A stretch of 64,000 nt of DNA from 40CM-2-70-7 sp035631315. Its GTDB lineage: Bacteria > Gemmatimonadota > Gemmatimonadetes > Gemmatimonadales > GWC2-71-9. The DNA lies in NCBI GenBank assembly GCA_035631315.1, contig DASQIZ010000035.1, positions 1 to 64,000 on the forward strand, written 5' to 3'. Positions 31,478-39,864 of the stretch are shown one piece after another. Below the pieces are notes generated by a model. The model was not told the DNA's origin, did no database searches, and saw only the letters and a list, made by a program, of their open reading frames with translations. Both the position numbers and the translations under genes were made by a program. The stretch's first letter is position 1; each line of letters begins with the position of its first letter.

Positions 31478-33186
31478 TGCTGGCTGAGCTGCGCGTTCGT
31501 GATCTCGCCGTCATCGCCGACGTCACTCTGAAGCTCGCTCCCGGTCTCAACGTGCTGACTGGCGAGACCGGTGCGGGCAAGTCGATGCTCGTGGACGCCC
31601 TGGCCCTGCTTCTGGGTGAGCGCGCGTCCGGAGATGTGGTCCGTCCCGGCGCCGAGAAGACGGTGGTGGAGGGGGCCTTTGATCTCGCTGGAGCCGGCGG
31701 CATCCGCGCCGTCGCCGATGAGCTCGGCGTCGATCTCTCCGAGGAAACGCTCGTCATCCGTCGCGAGGTCTATCCCGAAGGCCGGTCCCGCGCCTGGGTG
31801 AATGGGTCGCCCACGACGGTCGGCGTCCTTGCGCAGCTGGGTGCCGCCCTGGTCGATCTCCACGGTCAGCACGAGACCCAATCGCTGGTGCGGGGTGAGG
31901 CCCAGTCCGAGATCCTCGACGCGTACGCGGACGCGCAGGTCGAGCGGACCGCGGCCCGCGATGCCCACATGCGGTGGCAGGGGGCGGTCGCGCGGGAGAA
32001 CGAGCTCAAAGGCAAGCAGGAGGAGGTTCGCCGGAAGGCCGATTATCTCCGGCATGTCGTCGAGGAAATCGCGAAGGCCGCACCGAAGGTCGGGGAAGAC
32101 GAGGCGCTCGAGACTGAGGCCAAGAAGCTCGCGAACGCCGAGGAGCTCGGCAGGTTGGCCCGGGAGCTGGAAAAGACCGCGGATCAATCAGCCCTCTCGA
32201 GAGGCGCGAAAGTGCTGGCGGGACTCGAGCGAATTGACCCCACCGTTGGGACGTGGCGCGAGATGCTCGACACGGCATTCGCGAATCTCCAGGAGCTGGC
32301 GGCTGCCGCGCGCGACTATGCCGCCGCGGTCGATGCCGATCCGGAGCGCCTGGCGACGATCGACCGCCGTCGTGACGTGCTCGACAAGCTCACACGGAAG
32401 TACGGTCCCGACATCCCCGATGTCCTCGCGACCCGCGACTCGTCCGCCCGGGAGCTGGACCTTCTGGATACCGCCGAGCTGGACTTGCGAGCCCTGGCCG
32501 AGGAGCGCGAACTGGCTTCCGGCGATTTCGTTCGTGCGTGCGAGGCCCTGTCCAACAAACGCAGGGCCGGCGCGAAGAAGCTGGCCAGCGCCGTGAATGA
32601 CCACTTACCGTCACTCGGTCTCGGCGGAGGCACGTTCAGTCCCGGACTGCGACTCCTCCCTACTCCCTCCTCCCAGGGTGCGGAGGCGGTTTCGTTCGAG
32701 GTCGAGCTCTCTCCGGGCATGGGATCCAAGCCGCTCGCCCGCGTCGCCTCCGGCGGAGAGACCTCGCGCCTCATGCTCGCCCTCAAGGTGGTCCTCGCGG
32801 GTCACGACGCGATTCCAACGTTGGTGTTCGACGAAGTGGACCAGGGGATCGGCGGTGAAGTGGGTGGGAAAGTGGGAGGGGCGTTGGCCGAGGTCGCGGA
32901 CGGACGTCAGGTACTGGTGATCACGCATCTCCCGCAGATCGCAGTCCGGGCGGACCACCACGTCGTCATTACCAAGGGTGCCCGGGGCGGCGTGGCCACC
33001 AGTGACATCCGTGCCGTGTCAGGAGACGACCGCACCCGCGAAGTGGCCCGCATGCTCGGCGACCCCGATCTCGAGGCTGCCCTGAAACACGCGCGTGAAC
33101 TGCTTAGAACAGCCCGTGAAACGCCCGGAACACGATCCGGAATGTCGTCGCCGCCGGCACCGAAGTCCCCGCGCCAAAGCCGCTGA
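31477..33186 (+). CDS. recN: DNA repair protein RecN
   Basis: RecN is an SMC-like ATPase recruited to double-strand breaks. The 569-aa protein has Walker A LTGETGAGKSMLVDALALLL (~27-46), then the coiled-coil arms. The C-terminal half holds the signature ARVASGGETSRLMLALK and Walker B PTLVFDEVDQGIGGEVG. A CT-rich patch (32651-32677, PTPSSQG) sits in a variable loop and may be a decayed half repeat. The last ~25 residues extend beyond the usual end, and the gene overlaps the convergent outer-membrane gene tail-to-tail by 83 nt, with no terminator between. Confidence 0.95.
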   Translation: MLAELRVRDLAVIADVTLKLAPGLNVLTGETGAGKSMLVDALALLLGERASGDVVRPGAEKTVVEGAFDLAGAGGIRAVADELGVDLSEETLVIRREVYPEGRSRAWVNGSPTTVGVLAQLGAALVDLHGQHETQSLVRGEAQSEILDAYADAQVERTAARDAHMRWQGAVARENELKGKQEEVRRKADYLRHVVEEIAKAAPKVGEDEALETEAKKLANAEELGRLARELEKTADQSALSRGAKVLAGLERIDPTVGTWREMLDTAFANLQELAAAARDYAAAVDADPERLATIDRRRDVLDKLTRKYGPDIPDVLATRDSSARELDLLDTAELDLRALAEERELASGDFVRACEALSNKRRAGAKKLASAVNDHLPSLGLGGGTFSPGLRLLPTPSSQGAEAVSFEVELSPGMGSKPLARVASGGETSRLMLALKVVLAGHDAIPTLVFDEVDQGIGGEVGGKVGGALAEVADGRQVLVITHLPQIAVRADHHVVITKGARGGVATSDIRAVSGDDRTREVARMLGDPDLEAALKHARELLRTARETPGTRSGMSSPPAPKSPRQSR

Positions 33187-34645
33187 CCGTCTGCTGAATG
33201 GAGAACCCGGTCTCCCAGACCGGGCCCTGGTACGTCATCGCGATTCCCAGTTGCGTGTAGTGCTGGTTCGTTCCCGAGTCGAGCACTGACGCGCTCACCG
33301 GGGCCCCCAGATTCTGCGCGACATTGATCGAGTCGGCGGGGGACCGGTAGGTGTAGGCGTCGAGCCCCTGCCGGTAGTACGATGCCGTGACTCCCGCCGA
33401 GAACTGCTTCGAAAACCGGTACATCGGCGCGAAGTCCACGCCTACGTAATTCCCGGGTTTCCAATTCAACCGGGCGCTGGCGCCAATGGGTACCCAGAAG
33501 GCCCCTTGCGGGGCGACGCGTGCGTCCCGCAACCCCTGCATCTGCAGGCCGCCGCGCACGTTCAAGTTCAGCCAGAGCCGGTTCCAGAGAGTCAGCTCCT
33601 GGATGTATCCGACTTCGACGTCGGTTTGGTGATCTCCGGAAGAGAGCGCGAAGGGATCATTGGGCGAAGCAAGGTGCCCGGTGGGCAGGCGGACCGTGAA
33701 CTTGACGGCGCCGGCATATGTCGGGGTCACGATCATGCGGTACTTCGCCGAGACCTCGGCGTCTCCCGGCCAGTACCGGTAGAACTTGGGCGTGCGTTCG
33801 ATCGGCGTGTAGTCGTAGCCGAACGTCGGATCGCTCAGGACCGCCGCGATGTCCCCGGAGGCGGCGGCAAACTGCGGCAGCCCCAGCGTGTCGGCGAAAC
33901 TGGAAATCCCGAACGAATCCTTGAGCTGCCGCTGCAGGTTGATCACCGTGGTGTCGATCGCCTTGCCGGCCGCGGAGGTCGCGAGGGGCAGAAAGGGCGA
34001 CTGACTCGACGGACTGGCCCCGTAGACCGCCTTGTTGAGTGCACCGCGCAACGCGACGCCCTGGTTGTACAGCGCCAGGGCCTCGGCGCAGCGAGGCACA
34101 CAGGTGCCGCCCTGGATCTGGGTATTGAGCGTGGTGAGGGCGTTGTCGAAGTTGGCGAAGAACGTGGTGAACCCGGCGCCACCGCCCAGGTAGAGGGGGT
34201 TGAGCCCAAGGTTCCCGTGGGTCGAGTCGACATTCAAGGTCTCGCGCACGTCCACCCGGACCAGCGGCAGCATCACGCCGATGGACAGTCGATCGGTCAG
34301 CCCTACCTCGGCGGCCAGGGGGACGACGCGGCGCTCCGAACGGATCGCGAGCAGCGTGCGGCCGAGGCTGGCGGAAAACGCATTGATACCACTCGCGGTC
34401 TGGATGGCGGACTGCATGCCTGCCAGGGACGGGACGGCTGATGCGCCGAGCGAGTCGGCGGTCAGGAACCCGCCGATCGGTTGCCGGCCCCCGGGGCCGA
34501 ACGCCGCCTCCCACGTTTCGACAGTGGGAATGAACGAGAGGCGGACCTTCCCCTTCCTGGGCGTGTCCGCGCGTTCCGCCGCCTGGCCTGGGAGGACGCA
34601 GGGGAGAAGGGACGCGAGGGCGAGAACGGCGAGGGTCTTTGTCAT
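33104..34645 (-). CDS. predicted outer-membrane beta-barrel protein
   Basis: This 513-aa protein starts at ATG 34645. A GTG at 34660 would lie inside a strong hairpin. An N-terminal signal peptide (KTLAVLALASLLPCVLPGQA) is followed by alternating hydrophobic strands (KLTVRLPTGH-like KFTVRLPTGHLASPNDPF, VEVGYIQELTLWNRLWLNL) and ends in Phe (RIVFRAFHGLF), as outer-membrane barrels do. It resembles transporter/phenol-degradation meta-pathway-type porins by pattern only. It is the third gene of a minus-strand operon after FadL-like and SGNH lipoprotein genes, so a lipid or hydrophobic-compound role is inferred. Confidence 0.75.
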   Translation of the reverse strand: MTKTLAVLALASLLPCVLPGQAAERADTPRKGKVRLSFIPTVETWEAAFGPGGRQPIGGFLTADSLGASAVPSLAGMQSAIQTASGINAFSASLGRTLLAIRSERRVVPLAAEVGLTDRLSIGVMLPLVRVDVRETLNVDSTHGNLGLNPLYLGGGAGFTTFFANFDNALTTLNTQIQGGTCVPRCAEALALYNQGVALRGALNKAVYGASPSSQSPFLPLATSAAGKAIDTTVINLQRQLKDSFGISSFADTLGLPQFAAASGDIAAVLSDPTFGYDYTPIERTPKFYRYWPGDAEVSAKYRMIVTPTYAGAVKFTVRLPTGHLASPNDPFALSSGDHQTDVEVGYIQELTLWNRLWLNLNVRGGLQMQGLRDARVAPQGAFWVPIGASARLNWKPGNYVGVDFAPMYRFSKQFSAGVTASYYRQGLDAYTYRSPADSINVAQNLGAPVSASVLDSGTNQHYTQLGIAMTYQGPVWETGFSIQQTVSGFGAGTSVPAATTFRIVFRAFHGLF

Positions 34646-34651
34646 AAGACA

Positions 34652-34683
34652 GAACGGCACCCGGCGGTGGCCGGGTGCCGTTC
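34652..34683 (-). terminator. 14-bp hairpin between the SGNH lipoprotein and barrel genes
   Basis: Perfect arms (34652-34665 and 34670-34683) with a GGTG loop on the plus strand. On the minus strand the stem is followed by TGTCTT, a poor U tract, and then the next ATG after 6 nt. It may act as a partial terminator or mRNA stabiliser between the two genes, or mask translation of the downstream gene. Confidence 0.6.
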
Positions 34684-34713
34684 CGAGTACCCCAATCTAG
34701 TCAGCGCGTTCGC

Positions 34714-35949
34714 TCAGGGGATGGTCTTGAGCGACGTGCCGTACTTGGCGTTGATGACACCGATCAGCGTGTTCGCCACGAGCTTGTGGGTGGCCGCGCT
34801 CGGGTGCACGCCGTCGAACGAGAACGCGGTGCCGAACGGGGCGGTAGTCGCCCGCGGATCAGGAGGCGCGTGCGGGAAGAACGCGACCTGTGTCGTGTCT
34901 GCTTTCAACTGTGCGAGCGCGACATTGGGGTCGAAAAACGCATAGCCGCGGGCCGCTGCCTGCGCGCTGATGTAGGCGTTGTACGCTACGACTGAATTGT
35001 GGAGTTTCTTGAATTCCGGCTTGGTGATGGACAGGTTGTCACCATCGCAATTCAGCACGAAGGGGCCGCCTGCAGGGTTCGCCTTGGCGGCGCCGATCAG
35101 TCCCAGGCCGTAGAAAAACGGCACCAGGGTTGAGTCACCCGATCCCCCCAAGACCGTCGGCGCACAGCTCGTATCCACCTGGAAACTCGGGAGCGCAGCC
35201 AGCACCGTGGCTTTGAGCTGGAAGTAGACGGCGCCCAGCGACGCATACGGGATCTGTGTCACGTCCGCGACGCCGATCAGAACGCCCCCCTTCACCGACC
35301 CAATCGCGTCGATCGAGTCGAGCATCGCTTTGTACTCGGCCCTGAACGTATTGGTGTCGGTGACCTCGAGCGAATCGCCCGGATGGGTCTGATCGGTCGC
35401 CGCACCGAGCACGTCGTTGTTCCCGATCCAAACCGTGATGAAAGTCGGCTGGACCTTCCGCATCATCCCGATCTGCGTCAGGCCACCCAGGAAAAAGGCG
35501 GTGAGCTGATTGGAATTCGATCCCGGCGCCAGGTTGTTGGTCGGGGACGAGGCCGTCGCGCCGGGAACCGCCACGTCATTAATGAATGGCGGAGGCGGCG
35601 TCTGGGACTCTCGGAGGAAGCAGCTCGTCGACGTGCCGCCAGCCAGCCGGGCCTGCGTGAAAACGTTGGTGAATGGCGGCGGACATCCCGGTTTGTTCAG
35701 TAGCGGTTGATAGAACGGCGTGTGCATCTGCCGGGCCAGCAGGACCGGGTACGCCAGCCGTTGGGTGCTGTCGTTGATCCCCGCGGACTGGAAGCCCGCA
35801 GTGATCGAATTCCCCATCGAGACGTACCGGGCGAACAGCGGGTTCACCGGGTCTTCCGTGGTGTTGTGAAAGAGTTCGTCTGAGTTGCAAGCTGCCGCGG
35901 CGAGGACGATCCCGAGCGCCGCCAGATACCGCATGGTGGTCTTGGTCAT
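34714..35949 (-). CDS. SGNH/GDSL-family lipoprotein hydrolase
   Basis: This 411-aa protein carries a lipoprotein signal peptide (RYLAALGIVLAAAACNSDEL, lipobox AAAC). Its SGNH blocks are VSMGNSITAGFQSAG (catalytic Ser in block I), VWIGNNDVLG (block III) and FSFDGVHPSAATHKLVAN (catalytic Asp/His). Such enzymes hydrolyse lipid esters or acyl groups on polysaccharides. Lying between a FadL-like channel and a barrel protein, it may release fatty acids at the outer membrane for uptake. It probably sits in the outer membrane facing the periplasm or the exterior. The substrate is unknown. Confidence 0.87.
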   Translation of the reverse strand: MTKTTMRYLAALGIVLAAAACNSDELFHNTTEDPVNPLFARYVSMGNSITAGFQSAGINDSTQRLAYPVLLARQMHTPFYQPLLNKPGCPPPFTNVFTQARLAGGTSTSCFLRESQTPPPPFINDVAVPGATASSPTNNLAPGSNSNQLTAFFLGGLTQIGMMRKVQPTFITVWIGNNDVLGAATDQTHPGDSLEVTDTNTFRAEYKAMLDSIDAIGSVKGGVLIGVADVTQIPYASLGAVYFQLKATVLAALPSFQVDTSCAPTVLGGSGDSTLVPFFYGLGLIGAAKANPAGGPFVLNCDGDNLSITKPEFKKLHNSVVAYNAYISAQAAARGYAFFDPNVALAQLKADTTQVAFFPHAPPDPRATTAPFGTAFSFDGVHPSAATHKLVANTLIGVINAKYGTSLKTIP

Positions 35950-35962
35950 TGGGGTCTCTCGC

Positions 35963-37333
35963 TCAGAAGGTGTAGGAGAGGCCGGCGCCGAGGAGCACCG
36001 CCTTGAAGGTATAGAGGCCCGTGTTCAGCGTGCTCACCTCGGAGACCCGACCGCGACGGTCGTTTTGCTTGAGGTACATGAAGCTCGCGTCGCCGTGGAG
36101 CGCGCCCGTGAGCTGGTACCCCAGGCCCAGGATGAACGAATTGCGCGAGCCTTCGGGCAGGCGAGGCGTGACCGTCTGATCGGGAGCGGCAGCGGTGTTG
36201 TAGATGTACCCTCCGCGGAACGTGAGCTTAGGCGAGTAGGTGTATTCCGTGCCGAGCCGGAACCCGTAGGTGTCCCGGTAGCCCTCGTAGTCGGACAACG
36301 GCGGCGTACCGGGGTTCGTGAAGTTGACGGTCAGCTGGTTGAACCAGCCCCACACGACCGTCTGGAAGTCACCCGAAAAGTGCCACTTGTCGTTGTACTT
36401 ATAGTCGAAGCCGATGTTTCCCTGGTCGGGAAGGGTGACGTCGGTCGTCGCCGACGTAGGGGACAGCGGGGCTCCCGTGCCGAACTCCGCGGCCAGTGCG
36501 TTGTCGAGATTCACGGGGATCGGAATGCTCGGAGGGGCATACAGCGTCAGGCCCGTTTTGACCGGAGTGAAGGCCGCATTTCCCGAAAAATGAATGGTTT
36601 TCCTGGTAAGGAAGTGTCCGCCGAGCGTGAGGTGGTCATTGACCTTGAAGATCACGCCGCCATTGAACGCGATCCCAGTCCCCGTTGCGGAGAGATTAGC
36701 GTCGGCGAAGTCCGTATTGCTCGGCACGCCAACCTGCCCGAAGCTCGTGCCGAGGGGCAGCCCGGCCAGGGTGTCGAGCGATCCGGGAATCAGCTGCTGC
36801 GACAGGTCCAGGCGCTGGTGGAGGGCCACCGACGCGTGCACGTATGCCACGCCCAGCCCGAACGAGAGCCGCGGCGTGATCTGGTAGGACATCGTCGGCT
36901 GGATGTAGTAGGTCTTCACCTCGGTGTCGTAACCAGCGAAGCGGCCGGGGAACGACAGGGGCCATTTGGTGCCGAGGCCGTAGGGAACATAGAAGCCAAG
37001 TCCGAGCCCGATCTTCTCGTTGAGGCGGTGGGTCAGGAAGAAGTTCGGGACCACGAAAGTCTGGCTGGACATGTCGGTGTGCTGCAGGAAGACGTCGTCC
37101 GTGAAACCGCCACTTGGGCTGATCGTCGTGAACCCGGCGCTGAAGTGCGTTCCGGACAGGGACGTCAGGCCGGCGGGATTGAAGAACACGGCGGAGCCAT
37201 CAGAGCAGGGGTTGGCAGCGACCGCGCCGCCACGGGCCATCGTACAGGTCGACAGCTCGTAGACTCCGAACCCCTGCGCGCCGAGCGCCGCGGGGAGGAG
37301 TCCGACGGCGAGCACCAACGCAGTCCCTCGCAT
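35963..37333 (-). CDS. FadL/TodX-type outer membrane transporter
   Basis: This 456-aa protein has a signal peptide (GTALVLAVGLLPAALGAQ). It also has the FadL N-terminal plug-like start (GFGVYELSTCTMARGGAVAA, NPCSDGSAVFFNPAGLTSLSG). Many beta strands follow, and it ends with SYTF. FadL proteins pass long-chain fatty acids and aromatics across the outer membrane. It is the first gene of a minus-strand operon (13-nt gap to the SGNH lipoprotein). A TTGACA promoter lies upstream. No fadD or beta-oxidation gene is adjacent. Confidence 0.88.
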   Translation of the reverse strand: MRGTALVLAVGLLPAALGAQGFGVYELSTCTMARGGAVAANPCSDGSAVFFNPAGLTSLSGTHFSAGFTTISPSGGFTDDVFLQHTDMSSQTFVVPNFFLTHRLNEKIGLGLGFYVPYGLGTKWPLSFPGRFAGYDTEVKTYYIQPTMSYQITPRLSFGLGVAYVHASVALHQRLDLSQQLIPGSLDTLAGLPLGTSFGQVGVPSNTDFADANLSATGTGIAFNGGVIFKVNDHLTLGGHFLTRKTIHFSGNAAFTPVKTGLTLYAPPSIPIPVNLDNALAAEFGTGAPLSPTSATTDVTLPDQGNIGFDYKYNDKWHFSGDFQTVVWGWFNQLTVNFTNPGTPPLSDYEGYRDTYGFRLGTEYTYSPKLTFRGGYIYNTAAAPDQTVTPRLPEGSRNSFILGLGYQLTGALHGDASFMYLKQNDRRGRVSEVSTLNTGLYTFKAVLLGAGLSYTF

Positions 37334-37383
37334 ACGTTGCGTCTCCGGAAAGCTGGTGGGGAGATGGTGGAACGGGCTGGAAG

Positions 37384-37412
37384 AAACTAGGATTGGCCTT
37401 AACCCTTGTCAA
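37384..37412 (-). promoter_or_regulatory. predicted promoter of the FadL operon
   Basis: On the minus strand a perfect TTGACA (37412-37407) is followed by a 17-nt spacer and TAGTTT (37389-37384). The gene ATG at 37333 lies about 50 nt downstream, with GGAG before it. The site is in the divergent gap with galactokinase. Confidence 0.5.
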
Positions 37413-37420
37413 ACCAAGTG

Positions 37421-38581
37421 ATGCAAGAAGCGATAGCACTGTTCCGCGAAACGTTCGGCGCCGCTCCTACCGTCGGCGGATCCGCGCCGGGCCGGGTCAA
37501 CCTGATCGGCGAACACACCGACTACAACGGTGGACCCGTCCTGCCGATGGCCATCGCGCGCCGTACGGTCGTCATGGCCGGACCCGGCGACCCGGGAGTG
37601 CCCGGTGTGATCGACGTCATCTCGGCGCGCGACCACGAGCGGCGCCGGGTGGAGTTTCGCAGCGAACCCGGTGAGGGGACCACCGGGTTCGTGGTTGGCG
37701 TCGCCCGGGCGCTCGAGCGCCAGGGGATCGACCTTTCGCCGGGAGGCCGGCTGGCCATCGCTTCGGACGTGCCGGTCGGCGCGGGGCTGGCGAGCTCCGC
37801 GGCGCTGACGGTGTCCACGGCATGCGCGTTGGCCGCCCTCGCGGGGAAGAAGCTTCCAGGAAAGACAGCGGCGCTGGTCGGGTACCAGGCCGAGCATGAC
37901 CACGTTGGCGTGCGGTGCGGAACGATGGATCAGACCATCGCGGCGCTGGGCAAGAAGGGACATGCGCTCCTGCTCGAGTGTGCGACGGGCGCTACCAGGC
38001 AGATCCCGTTTCGAGGCACCTTGCTCCTGGTTGACACGGGGGTCCGGCACGACCTCGCGCGCAGTGCGTTCAATACTCGCCGCGCCGAATGCGAAGCCGC
38101 GGCGGAGAAGCTGCGCGAGGTCCATCCGGGGTTGCGGTGGCTCGCCGCGTGGCCGAGTGAGGAAATCCCCCGGTTGTCGCGACTCCTCCCGTCGCCGCTT
38201 CGGGTCCGCGCGCAACATGTCGTAGGCGAATCCGTGCGCACGCGTGCCGCCGCCCGGTTGCTCGAGCACGGCCGCCTCGTGAGCTTCGGGAAGCTCATGT
38301 ATCAGTCCCACGAGTCCTGCCGCCGGCTGTATGAGTGCAGTGCGCCCGAGCTCGACCTGGTGGTGCAGGCCGCCAAGCGCGCCCGCGCGATGGGCGCGCG
38401 GATGACCGGGGCGGGGTGGGGTGGAGCGGCCCTGGTGCTCATCAGGCCAAGAGAGGCGGGCAGGATGGGCGAAGCGATTTCCCGGGATTTCGAGCGGCGC
38501 TTTGGCCGTGCTCCGGCCATCACACTGCTCGAGGGTGGGGCTGGGGCGAGGGCGGAGCCGGTGCCCGGAACCAACAAGTAG
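37421..38581 (+). CDS. galK: galactokinase
   Basis: GalK phosphorylates galactose in the Leloir pathway. The protein is 386 aa from ATG 37421; an in-frame TTG at 37406 is also possible. The galactokinase signature GRVNLIGEHTDYNGG is at ~24-38, the GHMP ATP-binding motif VPVGAGLASSAALTVS at ~115-130, and GCRxxxMD-type HVGVRCGTMDQTIA at ~160. The C-terminal GHMP block MGARMTGAGWGGAAL is also present. No galT, galE or transporter is adjacent. It is divergent from the FadL operon. Confidence 0.93.
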   Translation: MQEAIALFRETFGAAPTVGGSAPGRVNLIGEHTDYNGGPVLPMAIARRTVVMAGPGDPGVPGVIDVISARDHERRRVEFRSEPGEGTTGFVVGVARALERQGIDLSPGGRLAIASDVPVGAGLASSAALTVSTACALAALAGKKLPGKTAALVGYQAEHDHVGVRCGTMDQTIAALGKKGHALLLECATGATRQIPFRGTLLLVDTGVRHDLARSAFNTRRAECEAAAEKLREVHPGLRWLAAWPSEEIPRLSRLLPSPLRVRAQHVVGESVRTRAAARLLEHGRLVSFGKLMYQSHESCRRLYECSAPELDLVVQAAKRARAMGARMTGAGWGGAALVLIRPREAGRMGEAISRDFERRFGRAPAITLLEGGAGARAEPVPGTNK

Positions 38582-38587
38582 TAGATT
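38582..38587 (+). promoter_or_regulatory. TAGATT -10-like site before the PspB-like gene
   Basis: GTAGATT directly follows the galK stop and lies 38 nt before ATG 38626, with GAGG (38617-38620) as ribosome site. The same heptamer occurs upstream of three other genes in the window. The prediction rests on that recurrence only. Confidence 0.25.
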
Positions 38588-38625
38588 CGTAAGAGGTCAG
38601 TACCAGACCTGGAGATGAGGCATTG

Positions 38626-38925
38626 ATGAACTTTGTGATTCCCTCGTGGGCGATCGGGGTCGCCATGATCGTCTTCGTTTCGGCCATGGTGAAGGCGATC
38701 GGTCGTGGCGGGAGCCGGGACAAATTCGGCAAGTTCCGGGGCAACGAGGATCACGAGCGCCGGATCGCGGATCTGGAGGATTCCCATCGCCAGCTCGCCG
38801 CCGGGTCCGGGGACACGGCGGAGCTCCAGCGGCGTCTTGGAGAACTGGAGGAGCGGCTGGACTTCGCGGAGCGGATGCTGGCCAAGCAGCACGACGCGGA
38901 GCGATTAGGACCACCCAAGGCGTAG
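38626..38925 (+). CDS. small membrane protein with C-terminal coiled coil (PspB-like layout)
   Basis: This 99-aa protein starts at ATG 38626. One transmembrane helix (IPSWAIGVAMIVFVSAMVKA, ~5-24) is followed by a charged region and an amphipathic coil (ELQRRLGELEERLDFAERML, ~67-86). The layout of a short TM helix plus a terminal leucine-rich helix resembles phage-shock protein B, which with PspC senses membrane stress. No pspA or pspC is adjacent, so this is only a structural resemblance. Its stop lies 5 nt before a tRNA-Leu gene. Confidence 0.65.
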   Translation: MNFVIPSWAIGVAMIVFVSAMVKAIGRGGSRDKFGKFRGNEDHERRIADLEDSHRQLAAGSGDTAELQRRLGELEERLDFAERMLAKQHDAERLGPPKA

Positions 38926-38930
38926 GCTCG

Positions 38931-39016
38931 GCCCGGGTGGCGAAACTGGTAGACGCATGGGACTTAAAATCCCTTGGGAGGCAACTCCCATAGAGGTTCG
39001 AATCCTCTCCCGGGCA
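38931..39016 (+). tRNA. tRNA-Leu (anticodon UAA)
   Basis: The acceptor stem GCCCGGG (38931-38937) pairs with CCCGGGC (39009-39015), and the discriminator A is at 39016. The anticodon loop CTTAAAA has the anticodon TAA at 38965-38967. A long class II variable arm (about TGGGAGGCAACTCCCA) marks tRNA-Leu, and the T arm is AGAGG-TTCGAAT-CCTCT. The CCA end is not encoded. The first pair of the anticodon stem is T/T (UGGGA against UCCCU). Confidence 0.95.
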
Positions 39017-39136
39017 TCACCCCTCGCAGTACCTCACACAGAAGCGTCCGTCCCTCACATCCCCGCGACAAACGGCAGCACCCCAGCGCCGAACGGCTGT
39101 TCCGTCGTCCTTTCCCGCAGGTTAGGCTGACTGCGA

Positions 39137-39796
39137 ATGCTACCAACGCTGGATCTTGAGAGCACGCTCCAACGAACCGGAGGGTCTGTGGTCCCTAAAC
39201 TGCTTCCCCGTATTCTCACGATGCTATGCGTGACCGTGCTTCCCTCGGCCCTGGCGTCCCAACAGGGGGGGACGGCGCCGCCGGCGGCCCAGGCGGCTCC
39301 TTCTGGCGGAGCGCATGACTTCGACTGGGACATCGGAATCTGGAAGACGCATCAGCGGCGGCTTCTTCATCCGATGACGGGCTCGACCACCTGGGTTGAG
39401 TACGCGGGCACAGACAGCGTTCGACGGGTGTGGGACGGAGCCAACACCGGCGTCATTGAAGCGGATGGAGCGGGTGGGCATCTCGAGATCTTCACGCTGC
39501 GACTGTACAACCCCGATACGCATGAGTGGAGCATTTACTTCACGAACAGCGCCACCGGCGCACTGAGCCTGCCGGTCGTCGGCGGATTCAAGAGCGGACG
39601 GGGCGAATTCACGGATCAGGAGCAGTACAACGGTCACACGATCCTGGTGCGATTCAGCATCTCCGACATCACGCCGACGTCCGTGCGTTTCGTCCAGGCG
39701 TTCTCCGCCGATGGCGGAAGGACGTGGGAGGACAACTTTGTCGTCAGTGAGACGCTGGTACGGGGGGACGCCGGCGCGAGTCGGAGTGGCAAGTGA
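39137..39796 (+). CDS. secreted calycin-like protein (DUF1579-type pattern)
   Basis: This protein is up to 219 aa. ATG 39137 and GTG 39188 are both possible; GTG 39188 gives a neat signal peptide (KLLPRILTMLCVTVLPSALA). The mature part has HDFDWDIGIWKTHQRRL, GSTTWVEYAGTDSVRRVWDG, WSIYFTNSATGALSLPVVGG and FVQAFSADGGRTWEDNFVVS. This is the rhythm of small beta-barrel proteins related to DUF1579. Function is unknown. The preceding 120 nt after the tRNA hold no gene, and I saw no clear promoter in them. Confidence 0.72.
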   Translation: MLPTLDLESTLQRTGGSVVPKLLPRILTMLCVTVLPSALASQQGGTAPPAAQAAPSGGAHDFDWDIGIWKTHQRRLLHPMTGSTTWVEYAGTDSVRRVWDGANTGVIEADGAGGHLEIFTLRLYNPDTHEWSIYFTNSATGALSLPVVGGFKSGRGEFTDQEQYNGHTILVRFSISDITPTSVRFVQAFSADGGRTWEDNFVVSETLVRGDAGASRSGK

Positions 39797-39864
39797 GCTC
39801 GCATGAAACCTGAACAACTGTCCTGACCCGTGGTCCACGCTTTCTCCAGAAGGAGGTAGGTCCC

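Noticed and set aside
32651..32677. Repeat element in recN
   Set aside because: CTCCC-rich tandem sequence resembles a right arm, but no complementary left arm is found nearby; it may be chance in a variable loop.
35885..37390. 501-aa plus-strand open frame
   Set aside because: It is antisense to the FadL-like gene and lacks a signal or domain. The minus strand encodes a convincing barrel.
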